In this document: piece by piece, positions 39,136-52,510 of the stretch
Position numbering within the stretch: the stretch's first letter is position 1
How the letters are laid out: each line of letters starts with the position of its first letter
Assembly: GCA_963920705.1 (NCBI GenBank)
Contig: CAWUCO010000167.1
Span: 744,001-808,000, forward strand
From: Odiellus spinosus
Taxonomy: Eukaryota > Arthropoda > Arachnida > Opiliones > Phalangiidae
Length of the DNA: 64,000 nucleotides
Direction of reading: 5' to 3'
Translations under genes and position numbers: made by a program
Notes under the pieces: model-generated
The model's input: the letters and a program-made list of their open reading frames with translations, nothing else
What the model was told of the DNA's origin: nothing
Database searches by the model: none

Positions 39136-41029
39136 CAAAACCAAAGTCATTCGAAAGAGCAATTAATGGACAGTCTAAATAATAAGAATTTTCAAAAATG
39201 CGTTGAAAAACAAGAAAAATATGGCCAATTCAAGAAATCATACAATATCAAAATAGTCAAATTTCAGATTTTAAAAATTTGCTTTTTGATATTAGAGGTT
39301 TATTGAATTGACCATATTTTCCATGTTTTTCAAAGGATTTTCCAAAACTCTTGTTTTTTAGATAGTCCAATATTTGCTCTTTCGATAGGTGTTGATTTTG
39401 TCTAAATCGCTTAAAAATCAAATGTTTTGTGTCCATTTGTATCCAATAATCTTGGATTTTTAAGCGTTTTTGCTTAATTTTAACCAATTTTATGTTTGTC
39501 ACGTTTTGGCAATTTAGACAAAACCAAAGTCATTCGAAAGAGCAATTAATGGACAGTCTAAATAATAAGAGTTTTCAAAAATCCGTTGAAAAACAAGAAA
39601 AATATGGCCAATTCAAAAATCATACAATATCAAAATAGTCAAATTTCAGATTTTAAAAATTCGCTTTTTGATATTAGATGTTTTTTGAATTGACCATATT
39701 TTCCATGTTTTTTAACGGATTTTCCAAAACCCTTTTTTTAGATAGTCCAATATTTGCTCTTTCGATAGGTGTTGATTTTGTCTAAATCGCTTAAAAATCA
39801 AATGTTTTGTGTCCATTTGAATCCAATAATCTTGGATTTTTAAGCGTTTTTGCTTAATTTCAACCAATTTTATATTTGTCACGTTTTGGCAATTTAGACA
39901 AAACCAAAGTCATTCGAAAGAGCAATTAATGGACAGTCTAAATAATAAGAGTTTTCAAAAATCCGTTGAAAAAAGAGAAAAATATGGCCAATTCAAGAAA
40001 TCATACAATATCAAAATAGTCAAATTTCAGATTTTAAAAATTCGCTTTTTGATATTAGTTTTTTTTGAATTGACCATATTATCCATGTTTTTCAACGGAT
40101 TTTCAAAAACTCTTGTTTTTTAGATAGTCCAATATTTGTTCTTTCGATAGGTGCTGATTTTGTCTAAATCGCTTAAAAATCAAATGTTTTGTGTCCATTT
40201 GAATCCAATAATCTTTGATTTTTAAGTGTTTTTGCTTAATTTTAACCAATTTTATATTTGTCACGTTTTGGCAATTTAGACAAAACCAAAGTCATTCGAA
40301 AGAGCAATTAATGGACAGTCTAAATAATAAGAATTTTCAAAAATGCGTTGAAAAACAAGAAAAATATGGCCAATTCAAGAAATCATACAATATCAAAATA
40401 GTCAAATTTCAGATTTTAAAAATTCTCTTTTTGATATTAGATGTTTTTTAATTGGCCATATTTTCCATGTTTTTCAACGGATTTTCCAAAACTCTTGTTT
40501 TTTAGATAGTCCAATATTTGCTCTTTCGACAGGTGTCGATTTTGTCTAAATCGCTTAAAAATAAAATGTTTTGTGTCCATTTGAATCCCATAATCTTTGA
40601 TTTTTTAAGTGTTTTTGCTTAATTTTAACCAATTTTATATTTGTCACGTTTTGGCAATTTAGACAAAACCAAAGTCATTCGAAAGAGCAATTAATGGACA
40701 GTCTAAATAATAAGAGTTTTCAAAAATCCGTTGAAAAACAAGAAAAATATAACCAATTCAAAAATCATACAATATCAAAATAGTCAAATTACAGATTTTA
40801 AAAATTCGCTTTTTGATATTAGATGTTTTTTGAATTAACCATATTTACCATGTTTTTCAACGGATTTTCCAAAACTCTATTTTTAGATAGTCCAATATTT
40901 GCTCTTTCGATAGGTGTTGATTTTGTCTAAATCGCTTAAAAATCAAATGTTTTGTGTCCATTTGAATCCAATAATCTTTGATTTTTAAGTGTTTTTGCTT
41001 AATTTTAACCAATTTTATATTTGTCACGT

Positions 41030-42948
41030 TTTGGCAATTTAGACAAAACCAAAGTCATTCGAAAGAGCAATTAATGGACAGTCTAAATAATAAGAGTTCT
41101 CAAAAATCCGTTGAAAAACAAGAAAAATATAACCAATTCAAAAATCATACAATATCAAAATAATCAAATTACAGATTTTAAAAATTCGCTTTTTGATATT
41201 AGATGTTTTTTGAATTGACCATATTTTCCATGTTTTTCAACGGATTTTCCAAAACTCTTTTTAGATAGTCCAATATTTTCTCTTTCGAGTGGTGTTAATT
41301 TTGTCTAAATCGCTTAAAAATCAAATGTTTTGTGTCCATTTGGATCCAATAATCTTTGATTTTTAAGCGTTTTTGCATAATTTTAACCAATTTTATATTT
41401 GTCACGTTTTGGCAATTTAGACAAAATCAAAGTCATTCGAAAGAGCAATTAATGGACAGTCTAAATAATAAGAGTTTTCAAAAATCCGTGGATAAACAAG
41501 AAAAATATGTCCAATTCAAGAAATCATACAATATCAAAATAGTCAAATTTCAGATTTTAAAAATTCGCTTTTTGATATTAAATTTTATTGAATTGACCAT
41601 ATTTTCCCTGTTTTTCAACGGATTTTCCAAAACTCTTGTTTTTTAGATAGTCCAATATTTGTTCTTTCGATAGGTGTTGATTTTGTCTAAATCGCTTAAA
41701 AATCAAATGTATTGTTTCATTTGAATCCAATAATGTTTAATTTTTAAGCGTTATCTTCATTTCAACCCATTTTATATTTGTCACGTTTTGGCAATTTAGA
41801 CAAAATCAAAGTTATTCGAAAGAGCAATTAATGGACAGTCTAAATAATAAGAATTTTCAAAAATCCGTTGAAAAACAAGAAAAATATGGCCAATTCAAGA
41901 AATCATACAATATCAAAATAGTCAAATTTCAGATTTTAAAAATTCGCTTTTTGATATTAGATGTTTTTTGAATTGGCCATATTTTCCATGTTTTTCAACG
42001 GATTTTCCAAAACTCTTGTTTTTTAGATATTCCAATATTTGCTCTTTCGATAGGTGTTGATTTTGTCTAAATCGCTTAAAAATAAAATGTTTTGTGTCCA
42101 TTTGGATCCAATAATCTTTGATTTTTAAGCGTTTTTGCATAATTTTAACCAATTTTATATTTGTCACGTTTTGGCAATTTAGACAAAATCAAAGTCATTC
42201 GAAAGAGCAATTAATGGACAGTCTAAATAATAAGAGTTTTCAAAAATCCGTCTAAAAACAAGAAAAATATGGCCAATTCAAGAAATCATACAATTATCAA
42301 AATAGTCAAATTTCAGATTTTAAAAATTCGCTTTTTGATATTAGATGTTTTTTGAATTGACCATATTTTCCATGTTTTTCAACGGATTTTCCAAAACTCT
42401 TGTTTTTTAGATAGTCCAATATTTGTTCTTTCGATAGGTGTTGATTTTGTTTAAATCGCTTAAAAATCAAATGTATTGTGTCCATTTGAATCCAATAATG
42501 TTTGATTTTTAAGCGTTTAGCTTCATTTCAACCCATTTTATATTTGTCACGTTTTGGCAATTTAGACAAAATCAAAGTCATTCGAAAGAGCAATTAATGG
42601 ACAGTCTAAATTATAAGAGTTTTCAAAAATCCGTTGAAAAACAAGAAAAATATGGCCAATTCAAGAAATTATACAATATCAAAATAGTCAAATTTCAGAT
42701 TTTAAAAATTCGCTTTTTGATATTAGATGTTTTTTGAATTGACCATATTTTCCATGTTTTTCAAGGGATTTTCCAAAACTCTTGTTTTTTAGATAGACCA
42801 ATATTTGTTCTTTCGATAGGTGTTGATTTTGTCTAAATCGCTTAAAAATCAAATGTTTTGTGTCCATTTGAATCCAAAAATGTTTGATTTTTAAGCGTTT
42901 TTGCTTAATTTTAACCAATTTTATATTTGTCACGTTTTGGCAATTTAG
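41030..42948 (+). repeat. Duplicated 5-monomer block, first copy (second at 49812-51730)
   Basis: The block matches 49812-51730 at a shift of 8782 bp, about 23 monomers. Shared rarities include AGAGTTCTCAAAAATCC (about 41094), CCGTGGATAAACAAG (41487), TTAAATTTTATTGAATTG (41577), GTATTGTTTCATTTG (41709), TTTAATTTTTAAGCG, AAAGTTATTCG (41809), TTAGATATTCCAATA, CCGTCTAAAAACAAG (42248) and CAATTATCAAAATAG (42292). The match ends at 42948, where the other copy reads TTTATATTAAATC instead of TTTAGACAAAACC. Confidence 0.9.
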
Positions 42949-45900
42949 ACAAAACCAAAGTCATTCGAAAGAGCAACTAATGGACAGTCTAAATAATAAG
43001 AATTTTCAAAAATGCGTTGAAAAACAAGAAAAATATGGCCAATTCAAGAAATCATACAATATCAAAATAGTCAAATTTCAGATTTTAAAAATTCGCTTTT
43101 TGATATTAGATGTTTTTTAATTGGCCATATTTTCCATGTTTTTCAACGGATTTTCCAAAACTCTTGTTTTTTAGATAGTCCAATATTTGCTCTTTCGATA
43201 GGTGTCGATTTTGTCTAAATCGCTTAAAAATAAAATGTTTTGTGTCCATTTGAATCCAATAATCTTTGATTTTTAAGTGTTTTTTCTTAATTTTAACCAA
43301 TTTTATATTTGTCACGTTTTGGCAATTTAGACAAAATCAAAGTCATTCGAAAGAGCAATTAATGGACAGTCTGAATAATAAGCGTTTTCAAAAATCCGTT
43401 GAAAAACAAGAAAAATATGGCCAATTCAAAAATCATACAATATCAAAATAGTCAAATTTCAGATTTTAAAAATTCGCTTTTTGATATTAGATGTTTTTTG
43501 AATTGACCATATTTTCCAAGTTTTTCAACGGATTTTCCAAAACTCTTTTTTTTAGATAGTCCAATATTTGCTCTTTCGATAGGTGTTGGTTTTGTCTAAA
43601 TCGCTTAAAAATCAAATGTTTTGTGTCCATTTGAATCCAATAATCTTGGATTTTTAAGCGTTTTTGCTTAATTTCAACCAATTTTATATTTGTCACGTTT
43701 TGGCAATTTAGACAAAACCAAAGTCATTCGAAAGAGCAATTAATGGACAGTCTAAATAATAAGAGTTTTCAAAAATCCGTTGAAAAAAGAGAAAAATATG
43801 GCCAATTCAAGAAATCATACAATATCAAAATTTTCAAATTTCAGATTTTAAAAATTCGCTTTTTGGTATTAGTTTTTTTTTAATTGACCATACTATCCAT
43901 GTTTTTCAACGGATTTTCAAAAACTCTTGTTTTTTAGATAGTCCAATATTTGTTCTTTCGATAGGTGTTGATTTTGTCTAAATCGCTTAAAAATCAAATG
44001 TTTTGTGTCCATTTGAATCCAAAAATGTTTGATTTTTAAGCGTTTTTGCTTAATTTTAACCAATTTTATATTTGTCACGTTTTGGCAATTTAGATAAAAT
44101 CAAAGTCATTCGAAAGAGCAATTAATGGGCAGTCTAAATAATAAGAGTTTTCAAAAATCCGTTGAGAAAAGAGAAAAATATGGCCAATTCAAGAAATCAT
44201 ACAATATCGAAATAGTCAAATTTCAGATTTTAAAAATTCGCTTTTTGATATTAGTTTTTTTTTTAATTGACAATATTATCCATGTTTTTCAACGGATTTT
44301 CAAAAACTCTTGTTTTTTAGATAGTCCAATATTTGTTCTTTCGATAGGTGTTGATTTTGTCTAAATTGCTTAAAAATCAAATGTTTTGTGTCCATTTGAA
44401 TCCAATAATCTTTGATTTTTAAGGTCTTTTGGATAATTTTAACCAATTTTATATTTGTCACGTTTTGGCAATTTAGACAAAATCAAACTCATTCGAAAGA
44501 GCAATTAATGGACAGTCTAAATTATAAGAATTTTCAAAAATCCGTTGAAAAACAAGAAAAAAATGGTCAATTCAAGAAATCATACAATATCAAAATAGTC
44601 AAATTTCTGATTTTAAAAATTCGCTTTTTGATATTAGATGTTTTTTGAATTGGCCATATTTTCCATGTTTTTCAACGGATTTTCCAAAACTCTTGTTTTT
44701 TAGATAGTCCAATATTTACTCTTTCGAGAGGTGTTGATTTTGTCTAAATCGCTTAAAAATCAAATGTTTTGTGTCCATTTGAATCCAATAATCTTTGACT
44801 TTTAAGTGTTTTTGCTTAATTTCAACCAATTTTATATTTGTCACGTTTTGGCAATTTAGACAAAACCAAAGTCATTCGAAAGAGCAATTAATGGACAGTC
44901 TAAATAATAAGAATTTTCAAAAATGCGTTGAAAAACAAGAAAAATATGGCCAATTCAAGAAATTATACAATATCAAAATAGTCAAATTTCAGATTTTAAA
45001 AATTCGCTTTTTGATATTAGATGTTTTTTGAATTGACCATATTTTCCATGTTTTTCAAGGGATTTTCCAAAACTCTTGTTTTTTAGATAGACCAATATTT
45101 GTTCTTTCGATAGGTGTTGATTTTGTCTAAATCGCTTAAAAATCAAATGTTTTGTGTCCATTTGAATCCAAAAATGTTTGATTTTTAAGCGTTTTTGCTT
45201 AATTTTAACCAATTTTATATTTGTCACGTTTTGGCAATTTAGACAAAACCAAAGTCATTCGAAAGAGCAACTAATGGACAGTCTAAATAATAAGAATTTT
45301 CAAAAATGCGTTGAAAAACAAGAAAAATATGGCCAATTCAAGAAATCATACAATATCAAAATAGTCAAATTTCAGATTTTAAAAATTCGCTTTTTGATAT
45401 TAGATGTTTTTTAATTGGCCATATTTTCCATGTTTTTCAACGGATTTTCCAAAACTCTTGTTTTTTAGATAGTCCAATATTTGCTCTTTCGATAGGTGTC
45501 GATTTTGTCTAAATCGCTTAAAAATAAAATGTTTTGTGTCCATTTGAATCCAATAATCTTTGATTTTTAAGTGTTTTTTCTTAATTTTAACCAATTTTAT
45601 ATTTGTCACGTTTTGGCAATTTAGACAAAATCAAAGTCATTCGAAAGAGCAATTAATGGACATTCTGAATAATAAGAGTTTTCAAAAATCCGTTGAAAAA
45701 CAAGAAAAATATGGCCAATTCAAAAATCATACAATATCAAAATAGTCAAATTTCAGATTTTAAAAATTCGCTTTTTGATATTAGATGTTTTTTGAATTGA
45801 CCATATTTTCCATGTTTTTCAACGGATTTTCCAAAACTCTTGTTTTTTAGATAGTCCAATATTTACTCTTTCGAGAGGTGTTGATTTTGTCTAAATCGCT

Positions 45901-47805
45901 TAAAAATCAAATGTTTTGTGTCCATTTGAATCCAATAATCTTTGATTTTTAAGTGTTTTTGCTTAATTTCAACCAATTTTATATTTGTCACGTTTTGGCA
46001 ATTTAGACAAAACCAAAGTCATTCGAAAGAGCAATTAATGGACAGTCTAAATAATAAGAATTTTCAAAAATGCGTTGAAAAACAAGAAAAATATGGCCAA
46101 TTCAAGAAATTATACAATATCAAAATAGTCAAATTTCAGATTTTAAAAATTCGCTTTTTGATATTAGATGTTTTTTGAATTGACCATATTTTCCATGTTT
46201 TTCAAGGGATTTTCCAAAACTCTTGTTTTTTAGATAGACCAATATTTGTTCTTTCGATAGGTGTTGATTTTGTCTAAATCGCTTAAAAATCAAATGTTTT
46301 GTGTCCATTTGAATCCAAAAATGTTTGATTTTTAAGCGTTTTTGCTTAATTTTAACCAATTTTATATTTGTCACGTTTTGGCAATTTAGACAAAACCAAA
46401 GTCATTCGAAAGAGCAACTAATGGACAGTCTAAATAATAAGAATTTTCAAAAATGCGTTGAAAAACAAGAAAAATATGGCCAATTCAAGAAATCATACAA
46501 TATCAAAATAGTCAAATTTCAGATTTTAAAAATTCGCTTTTTGATATTAGATGTTTTTTAATTGGCCATATTTTCCATGTTTTTCAACGGATTTTCCAAA
46601 ACTCTTGTTTTTTAGATAGTCCAATATTTGCTCTTTCGATAGGTGTCGATTTTGTCTAAATCGCTTAAAAATAAAATGTTTTGTGTCCATTTGAATCCAA
46701 TAATCTTTGATTTTTAAGTGTTTTTTCTTAATTTTAACCAATTTTATATTTGTCACGTTTTGGCAATTTAGACAAAATCAAAGTCATTCGAAAGAGCAAT
46801 TAATGGACAGTCTGAATAATAAGAGTTTTCAAAAATCCGTTGAAAAACAAGAAAAATATGGCCAATTCAAAAATCATACAATATCAAAATAGTCAAATTT
46901 CAGATTTTAAAAATTCGCTTTTTGATATTAGATGTTTTTTGAATTGACCATATTTTCCATGTTTTTCAACGGATTTTCAAAAACTCTTTTTTTTAGATAG
47001 TCCAATATTTGCTCTTTCGATAGGTGTTGGTTTTGTCTAAATCGCTTAAAAATCAAATGTTTTGTGTCCATTTGAATCCAATAATCTTGGATTTTTAAGC
47101 GTTTTTGCTTAATTTCAACCAATTTTATATTTGTCACGTTTTGGCAATTTAGACAAAACCAAAGTCATTCGAAAGAGCAATTAATGGACAGTCTAAATAA
47201 TAAGAGTTTTCAAAAATCCGTTGAAAAAAGAGAAAAATATGGCCAATTCAAGAAATCATACAATATCAAAATTTTCAAATTTCAGATTTTAAAAATTCGC
47301 TTTTTGGTATTAGTTTTTTTTTAATTGACCATACTATCCATGTTTTTCAACGGATTTTCAAAAACTCTTGTTTTTTAGATAGTCCAATATTTGTTCTTTC
47401 GATAGGTGTTGATTTTGTCTAAATCGCTTAAAAATCAAATGTTTTGTGTCCATTTGAATCCAAAAATGTTTGATTTTTAAGCGTTTTTGCTTAATTTTAA
47501 CCAATTTTATATTTGTCACGTTTTGGCAATTTAGATAAAATCAAAGTCATTCGAAAGAGCAATTAATGGGCAGTCTAAATAATAAGAGTTTTCAAAAATC
47601 CGTTGAGAAAAGAGAAAAATATGGCCAATTCAAGAAATCATACAATATCGAAATAGTCAAATTTCAGATTTTAAAAATTCGCTTTTTGATATTAGTTTTT
47701 TTTTTAATTGACCATATTATCCATGTTTTTCAACGGATTTTCAAAAACTCTTGTTTTTTAGATAGTCCAATATTTGTTCTTTCGATAGGTGTTGATTTTG
47801 TCTAA
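42884..47805 (+). repeat. 9-monomer (3,441 bp) and 3-monomer (1,147 bp) overlapping HORs
   Basis: Positions 42884-44364 recur at 46325-47805 (shift 3441), sharing GAGCAACTAATGG, AGTCTGAATAAT, GGTGTTGGTTTTG, TTTTTGGTATTAG and TTGAGAAAAGAG. Inside this span 44795-45880 recurs at 45942-47027 (shift 1147), so three monomers were duplicated in tandem. Copy-specific changes include AAGCGTTTTC near 43381 against AAGAGTTTTC near 46822, and CATTCTGAAT near 45662. The nesting implies at least two exchanges of different register. Confidence 0.85.
44421..44437 (+). repeat. Clustered-substitution variant that breaks the central hairpin
   Basis: Here the usual AAGCGTTTTTGCTTAAT reads AAGGTCTTTTGGATAAT: five changes within ten bases and no length change. 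The same block recurs near 48630, 52057, 53965, 55490, 57396 and, with TTAAT, 58161. It removes the GCG end of the outer hairpin stem. Such a cluster is more like one conversion or template-switch event than separate point mutations. It was then spread by HOR duplication. Confidence 0.8.
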
Positions 47806-47959
47806 ATTGCTTAAAAATCAAATGTTTTGTGTCCATTTCAATCCAATAATCTTGGATTTTTAAGCGTTTTTGCTTAATTTTAACCAATTTTATATTTGTC
47901 ACGTTTTGGCAATTTAGACAAAACCAAAGTCATTCGAAAGAGCAATTAATGGACAGTCT

Positions 47960-48617
47960 AAATAATAAGAGTTTTCAAAAATCCGTTGAAAAACAAGAAA
48001 AATATGGCCAATTCAAGAAATCATACAATATCAAAATAGTCAAATTTCAGATTATAAAAATTCGCTTTTTGATATTAAATGTTTTTTGAATTGACCATGT
48101 TTTCCATGTTTTACAACGGATTTACCAAAACTCTTGTTTTTTAGATAGTCCAAATTTTTGTTCTTTCGATAGGTGTTGATTTTGTCTAAATCGCTTAAAA
48201 ATCAAATGTATTGTGTCCATTTGAATCCAATAATCTTGGATTTTTAAGCGTTTTTGGTTAATTTTAACCAATTTTATATTTGTCACGTTTTGGCAATTTA
48301 GACAAAACCAAAGTCATTCGAAAGAGCAATTAATGGACAGTCTAAATAATAAGAGTTTTCAAAAATCCGTTGAAAAACAAGAAAAATATGGCCAATTCAA
48401 GATTTCATACAATATCAAAATAGTCAAATTTCAGATTTAAAAAATTCGCTTTTTGATATCAGATGTTTTTTGAATTGACCATATTTTCCATGTTTTTCAA
48501 CGGATTTTCCAAAACTCTTGTTTTTTAGATAGACCAATATTTGTTCTTTCGATAGGTGTTGATTTTGTCTAAATCGCTTAAAAATCAAATGTTTTGTGTC
48601 CATTTGAATCCAATAAT
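47960..48617 (+). repeat. Island of domain-1-type monomers inside domain 5
   Basis: This stretch of about two monomers carries variants otherwise seen only in domain 1: AGATTATAAAAATTCGC with TTAAATG (about 48049), CCATGTTTTCCATGTTTTAC (about 48095), TTTACCAAAAC (about 48121), AGTCCAAATTTTTGTTC, AAGATTTCATAC (about 48400), AGATTTAAAAAATTCGC and TGATATCAG (about 48456). It matches 290-920 and 2205-2835 more closely than its neighbours. It ends near 48617, where the local AAGGTCTTTTGGATAATT returns. One private change is TTTTTGGTTAATT near 48250. Confidence 0.85.
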
Positions 48618-49811
48618 CTTTGATTTTTAAGGTCTTTTGGATAATTTTAACCAATTTTATATTTGTCACGTTTTGGCAATTTAGACAAAACCAAAGTCAT
48701 TCGAAAGAGCAATTAATGGACAGTCTAAATAATAAGAGTTTTCAAAAATCCGTTGAAAAACAAGAAAAATATAACCAATTCAAAAATCATACAATATCAA
48801 AATAGTCAAATTACAGATTTTAAAAATTCGCTTTTTGATATTAGATGTTTTTTGAATTAACCATATTTACCATGTTTTTCAACGGATTTTCCAAAACTCT
48901 ATTTTTAGATAGTCCAATATTTGCTCTTTCGATAGGTGTTGATTTTGTCTAAATCGCTTAAAAATCAAATGTTTTGTGTCCATTTGAATCCAATAATCTT
49001 TGATTTTTAAGTGTTTTTGCTTAATTTTAACCAATTTTATATTTGTCACGTTTTGGCAATTTAGACAAAACCAAAGTCATTCGAAAGAGCAATTAATGGA
49101 CAGTCTAAATAATAAGAATTTTCAAAAATGCGTTGAAAAACAAGAAAAATATGGCCAATTCAAGAAATCATACAATATCAAAATAGTCAAATTTCTGATT
49201 TTAAAAATTCGCTTTTTGATATTAGATGTTTTTTGAATTGGCCATATTTTCCATGTTTTTCAACGGATTTTCCAAAACTATTGTTTTTTAGATAGTCCAA
49301 TATTTTCTCTTTCGATAGGTGTTGATTTTGTCTAAATCGCTTAAAAATAAAATGTTTTGTGTCCATTTGAATCCATTAATTTTTGATTTTTAAGCGTTTT
49401 AGCTTCATTTCAACCCATTTTATATTTGTCACGTTTTGGCAATTTAGACAAAACCAAAGTCATTCGAAAGAGCAATTAATGGACAGTCTAAATAATAAGA
49501 GTTTTCAAAAATCCGTTGAAAAACAAGAAAAATATAACCAATTCAAAAATCATACAATATCAAAATAGTCAAATTTCAGATTTTAAAAATTCGCTTTTTG
49601 ATATTAGATGTTTTTTAAATTGACCATATTTTCCATGTTTTTCAACGGATTTTCCAAACTCCTTTTAGATAGTCCAATATTTTCTCTTTCGAGTGGTGTT
49701 AATTTTGTCTAAATCGCTTAAAAATCAAATGTTTTGTGTCCATTTGGATCCAATAATTTTTGATTTTTAAGCGTTTTAGCTTCATTTCAACCCATTTTAT
49801 ATTTGTCACGT

Positions 49812-51730
49812 TTTGGCAATTTAGACAAAACCAAAGTCATTCGAAAGAGCAATTAATGGACAGTCTAAATAATTAGAGTTCTCAAAAATCCGTTGAAAAA
49901 CAAGAAAAATATAACCAATTCAAAAATCATACAATATCAAAATAGTCAAATTACAGATTTTAAAAATTCGCTTTTTGATATTAGATGTTTTTTGAATTGA
50001 CCATATTTTCCATGTTTTTCAACGGATTTTCCAAAACTCTTTTTAGCTAGTCCAATATTTTCTCTTTCGAGTGGTGTTAATTTTGTCTAAATCGCTTAAA
50101 AATCAAATGTTTTGTGTCCATTTGGATCCAATAATCTTTGATTTTTAAGCGTTTTTGCATAATTTTAACCAATTTTATATTTGTCACGTTTTGGCAATTT
50201 AGACAAAATCAAAGTCATTCGAAAGAGCAATTAATGGACAGTCTAAATAATAAGAGTTTTCAAAAATCCGTGGATAAACAAGAAAAATATGTCCAATTCA
50301 AGAAATCATACAATATCAAAATAGTCAAATTTCAGATTTTAAAAATTCGCTTTTTGATATTAAATTTTATTGAATTGACCATATTTTCCCTGTTTTTCAA
50401 CGGATTTTCCAAAACTCTTGTTTTTTAGATAGTCCAATATTTGTTCTTTCGATAGGTGTTGATTTTGTCTAAATCGCTTAAAAATCAAATGTATTGTTTC
50501 ATTTGAATCCAATAATGTTTAATTTTTAAGCGATATCTTCATTTCAACCCATTTTATATTTGTCACGTTTTGGCAATTTAGACAAAATCAAAGTTATTCG
50601 AAAGAGCAATTAATGGACAGTCTAAATAATAAGAATTTTCAAAAATCCGTTGAAAAACAAGAAAAATATGGCCAATTCAAGAAATCATACAATATCAAAA
50701 TAGTCAAATTTCAGATTTTAAAAATTCGCTTTTTGATATTAGATGTTTTTTGAATTGGCCATATTTTCCATGTTTTTCAACGGATTTTCCAAAACTCTTG
50801 TTTTTTAGATATTCCAATATTTGCTCTTTCGATAGGTGTTGATTTTGTCTAAATCGCTTAAAAATAAAATGTTTTGTGTCCATTTGGATCCAATAATCTT
50901 TGATTTTTAAGCGTTTTTGCATAATTTTAACCAATTTTATATTTGTCACGTTTTGGCAATTTAGACAAAATCAAAGTCATTCGAAAGAGCAATTAATGGA
51001 CAGTCTAAATAATAAGAGTTTTCAAAAATCCGTCTAAAAACAAGAAAAATATGGCCAATTCAAGAAATCATACAATTATCAAAATAGTAAAATTTCAGAT
51101 TTTAAAAATTCGCTTTTTGATATTAGATGTTTTTTGAATTGACCATATTTTCCATGTTTTTCAACGGATTTTCCAAAACTCTTGTTTTTTAGATAGTCCA
51201 ATATTTGTTCTTTCGATAGGTGTTGATTTTGTTTAAATCGCTTAAAAATCAAATGTATTGTGTCCATTTGAATCCAATAATGTTTGATTTTTAAGCGTTT
51301 AGCTTCATTTCAACCCATTTTATATTTGTCACGTTTTGGCAATTTAGACAAAATCAAAGTCATTCGAAAGAGCAATTAATGGACAGTCTAAATTATAAGA
51401 GTTTTCAAAAATCCGTTGAAAAACAAGAAAAATATGGCCAATTCAAGAAATTATACAATATCAAAATAGTCAAATTTCAGATTTTAAAAATTCGCTTTTT
51501 GATATTAGATGTTTTTTGAATTGACCATATTTTCCATGTTTTTCAAGGGATTTTCCAAAACTCTTGTTTTTTAGATAGACCAATATTTGTTCTTTCGATA
51601 GGTGTTGATTTTGTCTAAATCGCTTAAAAATCAAATGTTTTGTGTCCATTTGAATCCAAAAATGTTTGATTTTTAAGCGTTTTTGCTTAATTTTAACCAA
51701 TTTTATATTTGTCACGTTTTGGCAATTTAT
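49812..51730 (+). repeat. Duplicated 5-monomer block, second copy
   Basis: Near-identical to 41030-42948. The few differences seen are AATTAGAG for AATAAGAG (about 49871), AAATAGTC for AAATAATC (about 49941), AGCTAG for AGATAG (50046), GCGATATC for GCGTTATC (50530) and ATAGTAAAATTT for ATAGTCAAATTT (about 51085). That is of the order of five changes in 1.9 kb, far fewer than between adjacent monomers. Confidence 0.9.
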
Positions 51731-52510
51731 ATTAAATCAAAGTCATTCGAAAGAGCAATTAATGGGCAGTCTAAATAATAAGAGTTTTCAAAAATCCGTT
51801 GAGAAAAGAGAAAAATATGGCCAATTCAAGAAATCATACAATATCGAAATAGTCAAATTTCAGATTTTAAAAATTCGCTTTTTGATATTAGTTTTTTTTT
51901 AATTGACCATATTATCCATGTTTTTCAACGGATTTTCAAAAACTCTTGTTTTTTAGATAGTCCAATATTTGTTCTTTCGATAGGTGTTGATTTTGTCTAA
52001 ATCGCTTAAAAATCAAATGTTTTGTGTCCATTTGAATCCAATAATCTTTGATTTTTAAGGTCTTTTGGATAATTTTAACCAATTTTATATTTGTCACGTT
52101 TTGGCAATTTAGACAAAATCAAACTCATTCGAAAGAGCAATTAATGGACAGTCTAAATTATAAGAATTTTCAAAAATCCGTTGAAAAACAAGAAAAATAT
52201 GGCCAATTCAAGAAATCATACAATATCAAAATAGTCAAATTTCAGATTTTAAAAATTCGCTTTTTGATATTAGATGTTTTTTGAATTGGCCATATTTTCC
52301 ATGTTTTTCAACGGATTTTCCAAAACTCTTGTTTTTTAGATAGTCCAATATTTGCTCTTTCGATAGGTGTTGATTTTGTCTAAATCGCTTAAAAATAAAA
52401 TGTTTTGTGTCCATTTGAATCCAATAATCTTTGATTTTTTAAGTGTTTTTGCTTAATTTTAACCAATTTTATATTTGTCACGTTTTGGCAATTTAGACAA
52501 AACCAAAGTC

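Larger units (their letters stand above)
28701..39200 (+). repeat. Satellite domain 4
   Basis: About 27 monomers. Markers are GGTGGACAGTTTAAAT for ATGGACAGTCTAAAT (GGTGG at 28991, 30136, 30897, 36492 and 38020), a T-tract followed by GGATAGTCC, ATCTGGGATTTTT, AGCGTTTTAGCTT and TAATGTTTGATTTTT. A short form, CTCTTTTTAGATAG, has lost the usual GTTTTTT tract. The right arm increasingly carries ACAAAATCAA instead of ACAAAACCAA, which pairs perfectly with the left arm. One copy is truncated at 32418/32419. No gene is seen. Confidence 0.82.
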
